This document shows positions 6,246-15,305 of a stretch of DNA of 26,369 bases, piece after piece (position 1 is the first letter of the stretch; the number at the start of each line of letters is the position of its first letter). Origin of the DNA: an uncultured Eubacteriales bacterium. GTDB lineage: Bacteria; Bacillota_A; Clostridia; Christensenellales; Aristaeellaceae. The notes beneath the pieces are model-generated. The model worked only from the letters and a program-made list of their open reading frames with translations, did no database searches and had not been told where the DNA came from. Position numbers and translations under genes: made by a program. The stretch is from the NCBI GenBank assembly GCA_902775835.1, contig CACYNZ010000008.1:1-26369 (forward strand), given 5' to 3'.

Positions 6246-9017
6246 TCACTGCTGGGGAGTTCCCAGGTTCTTTCCGTGGCAGTTCTTGTACTTGAGTCCG
6301 GACCCGCAGGGACAGGGATCATTGCGTCCCACTTTCTTTTCCGCATGCTTCGGGGCGGCCGGGCCCGGAGCCGGCGGTGCCTGCACCTTCGGACCGTTCA
6401 TGCCGGGAATCACCGGCGGCCGCATCATGCGCCTGGGTGCGGCGGGGCCTTCCTCCATAGGCCTGGCCTGCTGCACTCTCTCCGGCATTTTCACCAGCTT
6501 GGTCTGGCAGATGCCGCGCACCGCATCCTCGCGGATCAGGTAATTCAGCTCGTCAAACATGTATCCGGCTTCGATCTGATATTCGGTCACCGGATTCTTG
6601 CCGGAATAGGCACGGTATCCAATCCCGTCGCGCAGCTGGTCCATGGCGTCGATATGGTCCATCCACCGGCGGTCCACGGCGCGCAGCAGCATGACACGCT
6701 CGAACTCGCGCATGTCAATGCCCAGTTCCGCGATCTCCTTCTCACGCTCTTCATAGAAGGCCAGCGCGTCCTGCGTGAGCGCCTCCTTCAGGCCGTCCTT
6801 GTCCTCATTGTCCACCAGATACTGCTTGCCGGCAATGAACCCGTGATGCACACACAGGTTTTCCAGCCAGTTGGTCAGCTCTGTCATATCCCAGTCCGCG
6901 GATTCCTCCGCCGCACAGTACCGGCCTATGCCGTGTTCGATGAGCTTTTCTTCCATGCCCAAGATGTTTTCCCGGACGTTCTCGCCCATGAGCACGCGGC
7001 GGCGCTGACCGTAGATGACCTCGCGCTGGCGGTTCATGACATTGTCATATTCCAGCACGTGCTTTCTGATCTCGAAGTTCCTGCCCTCAATGCGCTTCTG
7101 GGCGCTCTCGATCTGCTTGGTCAGCATGCCCGCCGTCAGCGGCTCGTCATCCGGCAGACCCATGCGCTCCACCATGCTTCCGATCTTGTCGGAACCGAAC
7201 AAGCGCATCAGATCGTCTTCCAGAGAGATGAAGAACTGGGTGGAACCGGGATCGCCCTGACGTCCGGCACGTCCGCGCAGCTGATTGTCAATCCGTCGGG
7301 ATTCATGGCGCTCCGTGCCGATAATGTGCAGTCCGCCGGCTTTCAGCACGGCCTCGTGCTCCGCATTGGTTTCCCTGGAGAACTTCTCCAGCAGCTCCTG
7401 ATAATGCCGGCGTGCTTCGAGCACTTCCTCGCTGACATTCTCCGCATGGCCCGTGGCCGCCTCAATGAGCTCCGGATCCACTTCCTCCTGACGCATGGCC
7501 CTGCGCGCCATGAAGTCAGGGTTGCCGCCCAGAAGAATATCCGTGCCGCGGCCGGCCATGTTGGTGGCAATGGTCACGGTATTGAGCCGTCCGGCCTGGG
7601 CCACGATCTCGGCTTCCCTTGCGTGATTCTTCGCGTTGAGCACTTCATGCTCAATGCCCCGGCGCTCCAGCATGGAGGAGAGCATCTCGGAGGTTTCCAC
7701 CGTCACAGTGCCCACCAGCACGGGCTGGCCCTTGCTGTGGTGCTCCTCAATGGAATCCAGCACGGCCTGGAACTTGGCCTTCTTGTTCTTGTAGACCACG
7801 TCATCCAGGTCCTTGCGGATATTGGGCCGGTTGGTGGGGATCTCCACCACGTCCAGATGGTAGATGGCCTCAAACTCGTCCTCTTCCGTCTTGGCCGTGC
7901 CGGTCATGCCCGCCAGCTTCTCATACATGCGGAAATAGTTCTGGAATGTGATGGTGGCCAGTGTCTTGCTCTCGCGCTCCACCTTCACGTGTTCCTTGGC
8001 CTCAATGGCCTGGTGCAGGCCTTCGGAATAGCGGCGGCCGATCATCAGGCGGCCGGTGAACTCGTCCACGATCACCACCTGGCCCTGCTGCACCACATAG
8101 TCCACGTCCCGCTTCATCAGCGCATGGGCGCGCAGCGCGCAGTGCACGTGATGATTCAGCTCCGCGTTCTCGGAATCATTGATATTGCTGATGTGGAACG
8201 CCTGCTCCACCTTCTGTGCGCCTTCATCGGTGAGCGCCACGGACTTCTTCTTCTCGTCCACGGTGTAATGCTCGTCCCGGCGCAATCCGCAGACCACCTG
8301 GTCCACGCGCTGGTACATTTCCGTGCTTTCCTCACCCTGGCCGCTGATGATCAGAGGGGTTCTGGCCTCATCGATCAGGATGGAGTCCACTTCGTCCACA
8401 ATGGCATAGTGATGGCCGCGCTGCACCAGGTTTTCCCGGCGGATCTGCATGTTGTCGCGCAGATAGTCGAATCCGAGCTCATTGTTGGTGCCGTAGGTGA
8501 TATCGCAGGCATAGGCCTCCCGGCGCTGCGCCGGTTCCAGGTCATGCACGATCAGGCCCACGCTGAGTCCCAGAAAGCGGTGCACCTTGCCCATCCATTC
8601 GCTGTCGCGGCGGGCCAGGTAATCATTGACCGTCACAATATGCACGCCCTTGCCGGACAGGGCATTGAGAAAGGCGGGCAGGGTGGCCACCAGCGTCTTG
8701 CCTTCACCGGTCTTCATCTCGGCAATCCGCCCCTGATGCAGCACAATGCCGCCCAGGATCTGCACCCGGTAGGGACGCATGCCCAGCACGCGGTCATCCG
8801 CCTCGCGCACCAGCGCGAACGCGTCCGGCAGGATATCGTCCTCCGTCTCGCCGTGGCTCAGCCGTGCCTTCAGCTCCTGGGTCTTTGCCCGGAGCTCGTC
8901 ATCCGTCATCCTTTTATATGTGTCTTCCAGCGCTTCCACCGCGCGGACGGTTTTCTCCAGTTTCTTCAGAGCGGAATCATTGCTTCCGCCCAGCAGTTTC
9001 TTAACAAATTCAAGCAT
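6246..9017 (-). CDS. secA: Preprotein translocase ATPase SecA
   Basis: SecA is the motor that pushes unfolded secretory proteins through SecYEG by ATP hydrolysis. The 923-residue protein shows Walker A GEGKT (104-108), the DEVD Walker B box (208-211), the preprotein-crosslinking and helical scaffold regions, and MAGRGTDI of the second nucleotide-binding domain. It ends in a SEC-C zinc motif, [13 protein letters not shown]. Just before that is a Pro-rich linker ([10 protein letters not shown]). The start ATG at 9017 has GAGGT upstream and is served by a promoter at 9055-9083. secA and prfB are commonly adjacent in Bacillota. Confidence 0.98.
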   Translation of the reverse strand: MLEFVKKLLGGSNDSALKKLEKTVRAVEALEDTYKRMTDDELRAKTQELKARLSHGETEDDILPDAFALVREADDRVLGMRPYRVQILGGIVLHQGRIAEMKTGEGKTLVATLPAFLNALSGKGVHIVTVNDYLARRDSEWMGKVHRFLGLSVGLIVHDLEPAQRREAYACDITYGTNNELGFDYLRDNMQIRRENLVQRGHHYAIVDEVDSILIDEARTPLIISGQGEESTEMYQRVDQVVCGLRRDEHYTVDEKKKSVALTDEGAQKVEQAFHISNINDSENAELNHHVHCALRAHALMKRDVDYVVQQGQVVIVDEFTGRLMIGRRYSEGLHQAIEAKEHVKVERESKTLATITFQNYFRMYEKLAGMTGTAKTEEDEFEAIYHLDVVEIPTNRPNIRKDLDDVVYKNKKAKFQAVLDSIEEHHSKGQPVLVGTVTVETSEMLSSMLERRGIEHEVLNAKNHAREAEIVAQAGRLNTVTIATNMAGRGTDILLGGNPDFMARRAMRQEEVDPELIEAATGHAENVSEEVLEARRHYQELLEKFSRETNAEHEAVLKAGGLHIIGTERHESRRIDNQLRGRAGRQGDPGSTQFFISLEDDLMRLFGSDKIGSMVERMGLPDDEPLTAGMLTKQIESAQKRIEGRNFEIRKHVLEYDNVMNRQREVIYGQRRRVLMGENVRENILGMEEKLIEHGIGRYCAAEESADWDMTELTNWLENLCVHHGFIAGKQYLVDNEDKDGLKEALTQDALAFYEEREKEIAELGIDMREFERVMLLRAVDRRWMDHIDAMDQLRDGIGYRAYSGKNPVTEYQIEAGYMFDELNYLIREDAVRGICQTKLVKMPERVQQARPMEEGPAAPRRMMRPPVIPGMNGPKVQAPPAPGPAAPKHAEKKVGRNDPCPCGSGLKYKNCHGKNLGTPQQ

Positions 9018-9054
9018 AATGAAAAGACCTCATTCCATGGGGAATACAGAGGAA

Positions 9055-9083
9055 AGTATACCTTTGCCGTGAAAAACTTGCAA
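9055..9083 (-). promoter_or_regulatory. secA promoter
   Basis: On the minus strand TTGCAA (9078-9083) and TATACT (9055-9060) are 17 bases apart. The -10 starts 43 bases before the secA start codon. It is back to back with the ylxM-ffh promoter, whose -35 begins only 7 bases away. Confidence 0.7.
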
Positions 9084-9089
9084 GCCCTC

Positions 9090-9117
9090 TTGACATCAGG
9101 CTTCCGGGCGGTATAAT
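9090..9117 (+). promoter_or_regulatory. Consensus sigma-A promoter of the ylxM-ffh operon
   Basis: TTGACA (9090-9095) and TATAAT (9112-9117) match consensus at every position with a 16-base spacer. It points at ylxM, 42 bases downstream, and should be strong and constitutive. Confidence 0.88.
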
Positions 9118-9158
9118 CACCTGGTGTCAATCAATTTTCCTTGACAGCGAGGTGTCCA

Positions 9159-9518
9159 ATGTCCAGGAGTGATGTGGAACGCAAGGTGGAGCTGTCCTGG
9201 CTGCTGGCCTTTTACGAGGGCGTGCTCACGGAAAAGCAGAAGCAGGTGCTCCGGCTGTCCTGCGAGGAGGATATGAGCCTCCAGGAGATCGCCGATGAAA
9301 CCGGCGTGACCCGGCAGAACGTGCATGAGATTCTCTCCCGCACCTCGGACAAGCTGTTCCGTCTGGAAGCGGAACTGCATCTGGCAGAGCGCTTCCGGGT
9401 CATGCAGGAAAAACTGGAAGCATGCCATGCGGCACTGACCGGGAATGACACAGCTCTTGCACTAAAGATCCTGGAGGAAATCATCCGGGTGAATCAGGAG
9501 GATACAGATGGCCTTTGA
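9159..9518 (+). CDS. ylxM: YlxM/p13-like helix-turn-helix protein of the SRP operon
   Basis: This small cytoplasmic protein (119 residues) has a sigma-70 region 4-like helix-turn-helix: KQKQVLRLSCEEDMSLQEIA followed by DETGVTRQNVHEI. Family members sit directly before ffh and are reported to affect the signal recognition particle. I chose ATG 9159, which follows GAGGTG by 6 bases; the upstream TTG at 9141 lies before that site. It overlaps ffh by 11 bases, so translation of the two is probably coupled. Confidence 0.88.
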   Translation: MSRSDVERKVELSWLLAFYEGVLTEKQKQVLRLSCEEDMSLQEIADETGVTRQNVHEILSRTSDKLFRLEAELHLAERFRVMQEKLEACHAALTGNDTALALKILEEIIRVNQEDTDGL

Positions 9519-10830
9519 AGGCTTGACGGAAAAACTCAATCATGCCTTCCGGAAAATGTCCGGGAAAGGCAAGCTGAATGAACAGGATATCAAGGAAGGC
9601 ATGCGGGAAGTCCGCATGGCGCTGCTCGAAGCCGACGTCAACTACAAGGTGGCCAAGGACTTCATCAAGCGCGTCACGGAAAAATGCTCCGGTGCCGAGG
9701 TCCTCGACTCCCTGACCCCCTCCCAGCAGATCGTCAAGATCGTCAATGACGAGATGGTAGAGCTCATGGGCGGTTCTGTGGCCAAGCTCACCTGGTCGCC
9801 CTCCGTGCCCACCATCTACATGCTCTGCGGTCTGCAGGGCGCCGGCAAAACCACCATGTGCGCCAAGCTCGCCGGCTATCTGATCAAGCAGGGCAAAAAG
9901 CCCATGCTGGCCGCCTGCGACATTTACCGTCCCGCCGCCATCCGTCAGCTTCAGGTGGTGGGTGAGCAGGTGGGTGCCATGGTGTATGAAAAGGGCACCC
10001 AGGACCCGGTGAAGACCGCGCAGGAAGCGGTGCAGCAGGCCCGGTACTACGGCCGCGACGTACTGATCATCGATACCGCCGGCCGTCTGCACATTGACGT
10101 GGAGCTCATGGATGAGCTGGCCCGGATCCGGGATGCGGTGCATCCCCAGGAAATTCTGCTGGTGGTGGACGCCATGACCGGTCAGGATGCCGTGAACGTG
10201 GCCCAGACCTTCAACGAAAAGCTGGACATCAACGGCGTCATCCTCACCAAGCTCGACGGCGACACCCGCGGCGGCGCGGCCCTGTCCGTGCGTGAAGTCA
10301 CCGGCAAGCCCATCAAGTTCAGCGGCATAGGTGAAAAGCTCACCGAGATCGAGCCCTTCTATCCCGACCGTATGGCCGGACGCATTCTGGGCAACGGCGA
10401 TATCATGACCCTCATCGAGAACGCCCAGGAAGCCATTTCCGAGGAAGACACCGAGGACATGGCCCAGCGCATGATGAGCGGGAATATCACGCTGGATGAC
10501 TTCCTGAGCCAGATGCAGTCCATGAAGAAGATGGGCGGGCTTCAGAAAGTGCTGAACATGCTGCCCGGCGTCCGGATCACCCAGGAAGTGGATGACTCGG
10601 CCCTCAAGGTGCCGGAAGCCATTATCCGGTCCATGACCATGAAGGAACGCCGCAATCCCGGCATTCTCAATGCCAGCCGCCGCAGGCGCATCGCGGCCGG
10701 CTCCGGCACAAGCGTACAGCAGGTCAACCAGCTGATCCGTCAGTTCGACCAGGCCAAGCAGATGATGAAGCAGATGCAGGGGCCCGGCGCGCGCAGAAAA
10801 CTGGCGGCCATGATGCGCAACAGCAAATAA
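9508..10830 (+). CDS. ffh: Signal recognition particle protein Ffh
   Basis: Ffh is the GTPase of the bacterial signal recognition particle. With 4.5S/scRNA it binds signal sequences on the ribosome and docks on FtsY. The 440-residue protein has the N domain (about 1-95), the G domain with GLQGAGKTT (108-116), DTAGR (189-193) and TKLD (247-250), and a Met-rich C-terminal M domain with [20 protein letters not shown] for RNA binding. AGGAGG lies 6 bases before the ATG, inside the end of ylxM. Codon use is strongly GC-ending. The SRP RNA gene was not seen here. Confidence 0.97.
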   Translation: MAFEGLTEKLNHAFRKMSGKGKLNEQDIKEGMREVRMALLEADVNYKVAKDFIKRVTEKCSGAEVLDSLTPSQQIVKIVNDEMVELMGGSVAKLTWSPSVPTIYMLCGLQGAGKTTMCAKLAGYLIKQGKKPMLAACDIYRPAAIRQLQVVGEQVGAMVYEKGTQDPVKTAQEAVQQARYYGRDVLIIDTAGRLHIDVELMDELARIRDAVHPQEILLVVDAMTGQDAVNVAQTFNEKLDINGVILTKLDGDTRGGAALSVREVTGKPIKFSGIGEKLTEIEPFYPDRMAGRILGNGDIMTLIENAQEAISEEDTEDMAQRMMSGNITLDDFLSQMQSMKKMGGLQKVLNMLPGVRITQEVDDSALKVPEAIIRSMTMKERRNPGILNASRRRRIAAGSGTSVQQVNQLIRQFDQAKQMMKQMQGPGARRKLAAMMRNSK

Positions 10831-10895
10831 GATGGCTTCCGCATGGCGGTTTCCATAGATTTACAAGGACAATATGTACAGGAGGAATTTCATTT

Positions 10896-11144
10896 ATGGC
10901 AGTCAAGATTCGTCTGAAGAGAATGGGTATGAAGAAAAAGCCTTTTTATCGCGTGATCATTGCGGATGACCGCAGCCCCCGCGACGGCCGCTTCGTTGAG
11001 GAAATCGGATACTACAATCCCATGACCCACCCCGCCGAGATCAAAGTGGACAATGACCGCGCCAAGTACTGGCTGGGTGTCGGCGCACAGCCCACCGATA
11101 CCGTCCGCATTCTGCTCAAAAAGACCGGCGTGATTGAGAAGTAA
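10896..11144 (+). CDS. rpsP: 30S ribosomal protein S16
   Basis: S16 is an assembly protein of the small ribosomal subunit. The 82-residue product begins [20 protein letters not shown] and contains [14 protein letters not shown], the standard S16 signature. AGGAGG lies shortly before the ATG. It sits 65 bases after ffh in the usual Bacillota order. No terminator separates them, so it is probably part of the ylxM-ffh transcript. Confidence 0.97.
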   Translation: MAVKIRLKRMGMKKKPFYRVIIADDRSPRDGRFVEEIGYYNPMTHPAEIKVDNDRAKYWLGVGAQPTDTVRILLKKTGVIEK

Positions 11145-11182
11145 GGTCCCGCCACAACCCATCCGGGTTAGAAAGGAATACC

Positions 11183-11449
11183 ATGCAGGAACTACTGACC
11201 TTTCTGGCGCAGTCCCTGGTGGATCATCCGGACCAGGTCCATGTGAGCAAAACGGAAGGATCGGAAGCTGTCCTTTATGAACTTGAAGTGCCTCAGGAGG
11301 ATATGGGCAAGGTCATCGGCAAGCAGGGCCGGATTGCCAAATCCATCCGCACCGTCATGAAGGCCGCCGCTCCCAGGGACGGAAGATACGTGGATGTGGA
11401 TATTCACGAATCCTATGATTCCTACGTACCCCAGGACAGCGAAGGATGA
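11183..11449 (+). CDS. khpA: KH-domain RNA-binding protein KhpA (YlqC)
   Basis: KhpA is a small KH-domain RNA-binding protein; in Gram-positive cocci it pairs with KhpB and affects cell division and elongation. The 88-residue product has the KH GxxG loop as VIGKQGRIAKSIRT and the pattern typical of YlqC. AGAAAGGA precedes the ATG. It lies 38 bases after rpsP and is followed at once by a strong terminator. The rimM, trmD and rplS genes that often follow khpA are absent. Confidence 0.92.
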   Translation: MQELLTFLAQSLVDHPDQVHVSKTEGSEAVLYELEVPQEDMGKVIGKQGRIAKSIRTVMKAAAPRDGRYVDVDIHESYDSYVPQDSEG

Positions 11450-11458
11450 CAGGGACTG

Positions 11459-11494
11459 AACCCCCGCCCCGGGCACACCGGAAGCGGGGGTTTT
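11459..11494 (+). terminator. Terminator of the ylxM-ffh-rpsP-khpA operon
   Basis: AACCCCCGC (11459-11467) pairs perfectly with GCGGGGGTT (11484-11492) and runs into TTTT. It begins 9 bases after the khpA stop. The mirror AA at its left gives weak termination for the convergent pcp gene at most. Confidence 0.88.
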
Positions 11495-11502
11495 CTGTAT
11501 CC

Positions 11503-12066
11503 TTATGCCTGCAGCGCCAGAATGCCGGCGCGGATCGCGTCCGCCACCTGGCTGCTTGGAATAGCGGATACCGGCGGCACATGGGTGAACAGTCCCCTGT
11601 AATGATAGGTTTCCTGCATGGAAAGGCAGGCCCAGTACAGGTCATTGCACACGTACTGCCCGGCATCCCCGGAAATCTCCGCCGGCGCGTACTTCCGCAT
11701 CTCACGGACCAGGCGCTCCAGGTCCAGGCCGGTCCGTCTTTCCTCCGGTCCGCACATGTCGATTCTCTCCCCGTCAAACACCTGACCCGCGTTGTCCGGA
11801 ATCCGGGCCCGGCGCATGTTCTGTGCCCGGGCTTCCGGCGTGATCGCATTCCGGCCGCCTGCCACACCGTGGCAGAGCACATAGTCCGGCGCAAACACGC
11901 GTATTTCCTTTTCCAGTTCCCTGCCCGCCAGGCCGAAGACCACCGGCAGACGGCAGACGCGGACAGATGCGCAGCCGATCCGGCTTTCCAGAAGACGCAC
12001 GGCTTCCCAGGATGCGTTGATATCATCGCCGCCGAAGGGTTCAAAACCTGTCACCAGTATATTCAT
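11503..12066 (-). CDS. pcp: Pyroglutamyl-peptidase I
   Basis: This cytoplasmic cysteine peptidase (family C15) removes N-terminal pyroglutamate from peptides. The 187-residue protein has the N-terminal GFEPFGG loop and the catalytic triad in conserved settings: Glu78 in ITPEAR, Cys140 in GQYVCN, and His162 in FTHVP. It is somewhat shorter than the usual 200-215 residues but keeps all catalytic parts. GAAAGGAAA precedes the ATG. It stands alone, convergent with the khpA operon and divergent from the zinc-ribbon membrane protein gene. Confidence 0.93.
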   Translation of the reverse strand: MNILVTGFEPFGGDDINASWEAVRLLESRIGCASVRVCRLPVVFGLAGRELEKEIRVFAPDYVLCHGVAGGRNAITPEARAQNMRRARIPDNAGQVFDGERIDMCGPEERRTGLDLERLVREMRKYAPAEISGDAGQYVCNDLYWACLSMQETYHYRGLFTHVPPVSAIPSSQVADAIRAGILALQA

Positions 12067-12080
12067 GACTGTTTCCTTTC

Positions 12081-12109
12081 TTGACCATCCATGGTCTGTT
12101 TGCTATGCT
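12081..12109 (+). promoter_or_regulatory. Promoter of the zinc-ribbon membrane protein gene
   Basis: TTGACC (12081-12086) and TATGCT (12104-12109) are 17 bases apart. The open frame formally extends back to the TTG of this -35 box, but the promoter position and the GGGAGGTG site at about 12122-12129 place the true start at 12135. Confidence 0.6.
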
Positions 12110-12134
12110 TGAGGCACGCAAGGGAGGTGAGCAC

Positions 12135-12968
12135 TTGGCTCTGAGCTGCTACTGCAGAAAATGCAAAATGGATGTTCCGGCTTCTTCCGTCTGTCCCAGA
12201 TGCGGCACAGCCCTGCCCCCTTCGTCCCAGCGTTCCGCCTTCTGCGTGGATCACCGGCCCGTGGCCGACTGGATGTGCTGGAACAGCGTCATGCGCATCG
12301 TGCTTCCGGTCTTTTTTCTGGTCATTGTGCTGGTCCCGCTCCTGGAAGGCCTCAGCGGCGGCACTCATGCCGTGGAAACGCTGCTGTCGGGCAGCTTTCT
12401 CCTGACCATGCTGGAACTGCTGGCCGCCCTGATGCTTCTTGTCCTGATCCTGCTGCTTTTCCAGGGCAATGATGTCCTGGACATCGTGGTGGACAGCCGG
12501 GGCGTGCATGTGCGCACCTTCCTGCCCGAACCCACTTTTTTCAAGCTTCTGGCCCGGTTTCAGTCCCCGTCCCTGGCCGGAACGGATGACATGCCCCAGG
12601 TCCAGTCCCTGGACCTGAGCTGGTCCCAGGTCCGGCGCGTACAGCTGTGGCCCGAAAAGAACCTGGTGCTCTTCTACAGCCCTGTCTGGTGGATGCGCGT
12701 CAGCATCCCGTGCACGCCATTTACCTATCCGGATGTCCTGCATCTGGTCCGGGAAAAAGTGGGGAAGAAGAAGCAGGTGATCAAGCCCGGGGAGCTGACC
12801 GTGGAAGCGCCGAAAAAGGCCGGCACCCGGAAAACATCTGAAAAAACTTCTGAAAAAAAGGCCGCGGGAACAGCGGTTCCCGCAGCCAGCCATCCCGTGG
12901 ACGAAGCATTCCTTCAGCAGATCCGTGAAATGAACGCCTATGATGAAATGCAGTCCCGGGATTCATGA
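12135..12968 (+). CDS. Zinc-ribbon membrane protein of unknown function
   Basis: I do not recognise the family. From a TTG start (12135, with GGGAGGTG just upstream) it gives 277 residues. An N-terminal zinc-ribbon pattern (Cys 5, 7, 10, 20, 23, ending CPRCG) is followed by two predicted membrane helices (about 53-73 and 86-109). A cytoplasmic domain of about 90 residues, rich in aromatic residues, comes next (DIVVDSRGVHVRTF to FTYPDVLHLVREK), then a Lys/Ala/Thr-rich linker (206-250) and an acidic tail. The soluble part has an alternating hydrophobic pattern like a PH-like or YcxB-type membrane-associated fold, but this is only a guess. It is a single-gene unit with its own promoter and terminator. 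Confidence 0.65.
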   Translation: MALSCYCRKCKMDVPASSVCPRCGTALPPSSQRSAFCVDHRPVADWMCWNSVMRIVLPVFFLVIVLVPLLEGLSGGTHAVETLLSGSFLLTMLELLAALMLLVLILLLFQGNDVLDIVVDSRGVHVRTFLPEPTFFKLLARFQSPSLAGTDDMPQVQSLDLSWSQVRRVQLWPEKNLVLFYSPVWWMRVSIPCTPFTYPDVLHLVREKVGKKKQVIKPGELTVEAPKKAGTRKTSEKTSEKKAAGTAVPAASHPVDEAFLQQIREMNAYDEMQSRDS

Positions 12969-12989
12969 CCGCACATGCGGTCTTTTTTT
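12967..12989 (+). terminator. Rho-independent terminator
   Basis: GACCGC-ACAT-GCGGTC is followed by TTTTTTT. The stem begins inside the stop codon of the zinc-ribbon gene and the T run contains the stop codon of the convergent ogt gene, so the two genes meet with almost no spacer. Confidence 0.88.
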
Positions 12990-13437
12990 ATGCCGTTCCA
13001 TACCCCTCCAGCCGGAGCAGTGCGCGCTTGACCTGAGGTCCGCAGCGGAATCCGCCCAGGTCCTTTCCGCCCAGCACCCTGTGACAGGGCGTGACAATGA
13101 GCACCGGGTTCTTTCCGCAGGCATTTCCCACCGCCCGGGCACCCCCGGGACAGCCGATCTGCTCCGCCACCTGCGCATAGGTGCGCACTTCGCCCCAGGG
13201 AATGCCCCTGAGCGCCTGCCACACCCTCTGCTGGAACTCCGTGCCAATTGTCTGCAGCGGGAGATCGAACACGCGGCGTTTTCCCTCAAAATATTCCCGC
13301 ACCTGCCTTTCCACTTCCCGGGCAAGTCCACAGCACGGAGCCGGGTACGTGTCTTCCCGCAGGTCCAGCAGGCACAGCCCCTGGTCCACTTTTCCCGTCA
13401 TCCGGCCCAGGGGCGTCATGAAGCTGAAGTATTCCAT
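12988..13437 (-). CDS. ogt: Methylated-DNA--protein-cysteine methyltransferase
   Basis: This repair protein moves an alkyl group from O6-alkylguanine in DNA to its own cysteine and is used once. The 149-residue protein has the active-site motif TPCHRVLG (Cys118), the helix-turn-helix arginine region GGARAVGNACGKNP, and IPWGEVRTYAQVA. It begins 4 bases after the stop of the 619-residue carbohydrate protein; its GTGAGGA site overlaps that stop, so it is translated as the last gene of the sugar operon. A repair gene in this position is unusual. Confidence 0.93.
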   Translation of the reverse strand: MEYFSFMTPLGRMTGKVDQGLCLLDLREDTYPAPCCGLAREVERQVREYFEGKRRVFDLPLQTIGTEFQQRVWQALRGIPWGEVRTYAQVAEQIGCPGGARAVGNACGKNPVLIVTPCHRVLGGKDLGGFRCGPQVKRALLRLEGYGTA

Positions 13438-13441
13438 GTCC

Positions 13442-15301
13442 TCACTTCTCCAGGCATTCGCACAGGCACATCAGGGCATCCGCCGCCGCCCACAGATTAT
13501 AGCTGAACCAGGAACTGTACGGCCGGCCGTCACTGTAACGCTCCGTGACCAGCCCGTCGCTCGGGCACCAGCGCTCCGAGAGCACACCGTACTGTCCATA
13601 CCCCGTTTTCTCCGGATACAGTTCCAGGGTCTGCATGAGCCAGGCCAGACCGTCCTCGGAACGCATGGCGTGCTCTTTCCTGCCGGTGATTTCGCCCAGC
13701 TTCTTCAGGTCCCGGGTAATGAGCACGCCCATGGGATGGATATGCGGATTGCTCACCGAGGTAATGGATCCGCCGCAGGCAGACCAGCCCTCCCGGATGG
13801 GCACATGCTCCGGACGCGTGCGGTAGCCGAAACGCCAGAAATACTCATACTCGGCACCGATTTCCAGCCATTCCGCTGCCTGATCGCTCTTTTCCAGATC
13901 CCACAGCAGGCTGGCCGCGCGCACAAAGGCGAGATTCCCCTCCTGATCCACGGCCTTCCAGGTATCCATGGGACTGCCCCAGGCACTGAGACCGCGTATG
14001 AACCCGGCATAGTACTGCATGCCCCGCAGGGCGGCCTCACGGCAGCGCCTTTCCCCGGTCAGGCCGTAGAGCAGCACAAGCCCGGTCACAAACCAGCAGC
14101 CCGCAAACCCGTCATAGTCCAGCACTTCCCTGCGGTCCACCGCAAACGTGTAACCCATAGCCCCGTCTTCGCGCTGCAGGTCCATGGCGGTTTCCAGCAC
14201 CCTCCGCGCGGTTTCCAGCCAGGCCTCCGGCGCCTCTTTCCCGTGCCGCTTCAGGAAATCCACGGCGTAGAGCAGGCTGTAGACCGCCGTGCCCGACAGG
14301 TACGCACAGTGACAGTCCCGCAGAAGACCGTACCCGGTCCACCATCCGTTCACCCGGCTGCCTCCGGCAGAGGGCACCGTGAGGTCCCAGAGCATGCCTG
14401 ACTCCGGATGATAGCAGGCACAGATCCGGTCCAGCTGCTCCCTGGCGCTTCTCGCGCCGTGATAGTCATGCCGTCCCGTAATCTCCTCATACATGAGCAT
14501 GGGCAGCGCCAGCACCGCTCCGCCGGTCCACCCGATCTCCGTCACCTGACGCCAGGGCCGCAGTGTGGTCCAGTCCGGCAGACGGCAGCAGCGGTTGGTG
14601 TATTCCTCGCCGTCCCAGTTCAGGTCCACAAACGTGGAAAACAGTGCGTCCGCCGCTTCCCGCAGACTTTTCCCGTACACCGGCAGATCCCGGCGCCGCA
14701 CATATTCCCGGCGTATGATTTCCGCCGCCATGCGCTCATTGCCCGAAAGATGGTAGATGCGTCCCCGGGCGCAGCCGTGACATATGCTCTCTCCGAGCAT
14801 CTGACCATTCACGGTCTTGTCAATGAACTGGCAGGGGTCATCCGTATACCCAAGGCTGATGCCCACGCCGTCAAGAGAGGCAAACACGCCGTTCTTCGCG
14901 CCTTCATCCGTATACGGATCCACGCTGATGCCCAGCACTTCCCCGTCCCGAATCAGAAGCGCAGCCGGCATGGCCGCGCGGTCCGCCCGGAATTCCCACA
15001 GCGGAGCGCAGAAGCGCTCATGCCACTTATCCGTCAGAAGCGGATACTCGCCGCGCTTTACGCGGTCCGCGCCATTATCCCCGAACATGCATCCGGGGAT
15101 CAGCGGAAACCCGGTTCCATGGATCTTCAGACGGACCCGCACCGGGCAGGTGCTCTCCGCTTCCAGCTCATAGCGCGTTTCCTCTTCTCCGGGAAACAGC
15201 CGGAGCGTCACCTGTCCGCCGTTTATGGGATATGCCGCGTTTTCCGCTTTTCCCAGGTCTGTCCAGATACCGTCCTGGTAGACTGCCAGACTCAGTTCCA
15301 T
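13442..15301 (-). CDS. Putative alpha/alpha-barrel carbohydrate-active protein (family unknown)
   Basis: I do not recognise a named glycosidase family. The 619-residue protein has no signal peptide and should be cytoplasmic. The first 200 or so residues look beta-rich. The remainder has repeated helix-hairpin blocks with conserved aromatic and acidic residues, such as GWTGGAVLALPMLMYEEITG, VNGWWTGYGLLRDCHCAY, DGFAGCWFVTGLVLLYGLTG and SSWFSYNLWAAADALMCL, the look of a six-hairpin (alpha/alpha)6 toroid used by many glycoside hydrolases and lyases. It lies between sugar-permease genes and ogt, 4 bases after the upstream permease gene. The likely role is breakdown of the sugar imported by the operon. 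Catalytic residues cannot be named. Confidence 0.6.
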   Translation of the reverse strand: MELSLAVYQDGIWTDLGKAENAAYPINGGQVTLRLFPGEEETRYELEAESTCPVRVRLKIHGTGFPLIPGCMFGDNGADRVKRGEYPLLTDKWHERFCAPLWEFRADRAAMPAALLIRDGEVLGISVDPYTDEGAKNGVFASLDGVGISLGYTDDPCQFIDKTVNGQMLGESICHGCARGRIYHLSGNERMAAEIIRREYVRRRDLPVYGKSLREAADALFSTFVDLNWDGEEYTNRCCRLPDWTTLRPWRQVTEIGWTGGAVLALPMLMYEEITGRHDYHGARSAREQLDRICACYHPESGMLWDLTVPSAGGSRVNGWWTGYGLLRDCHCAYLSGTAVYSLLYAVDFLKRHGKEAPEAWLETARRVLETAMDLQREDGAMGYTFAVDRREVLDYDGFAGCWFVTGLVLLYGLTGERRCREAALRGMQYYAGFIRGLSAWGSPMDTWKAVDQEGNLAFVRAASLLWDLEKSDQAAEWLEIGAEYEYFWRFGYRTRPEHVPIREGWSACGGSITSVSNPHIHPMGVLITRDLKKLGEITGRKEHAMRSEDGLAWLMQTLELYPEKTGYGQYGVLSERWCPSDGLVTERYSDGRPYSSWFSYNLWAAADALMCLCECLEK

Positions 15302-15305
15302 AGCG

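Noticed and set aside
6237..9116. Plus-strand 959-codon open frame opposite secA
   Set aside because: Although very long, it mirrors secA frame for frame, is extremely His/Leu-rich and shows no known motif. secA is complete and conserved on the minus strand.
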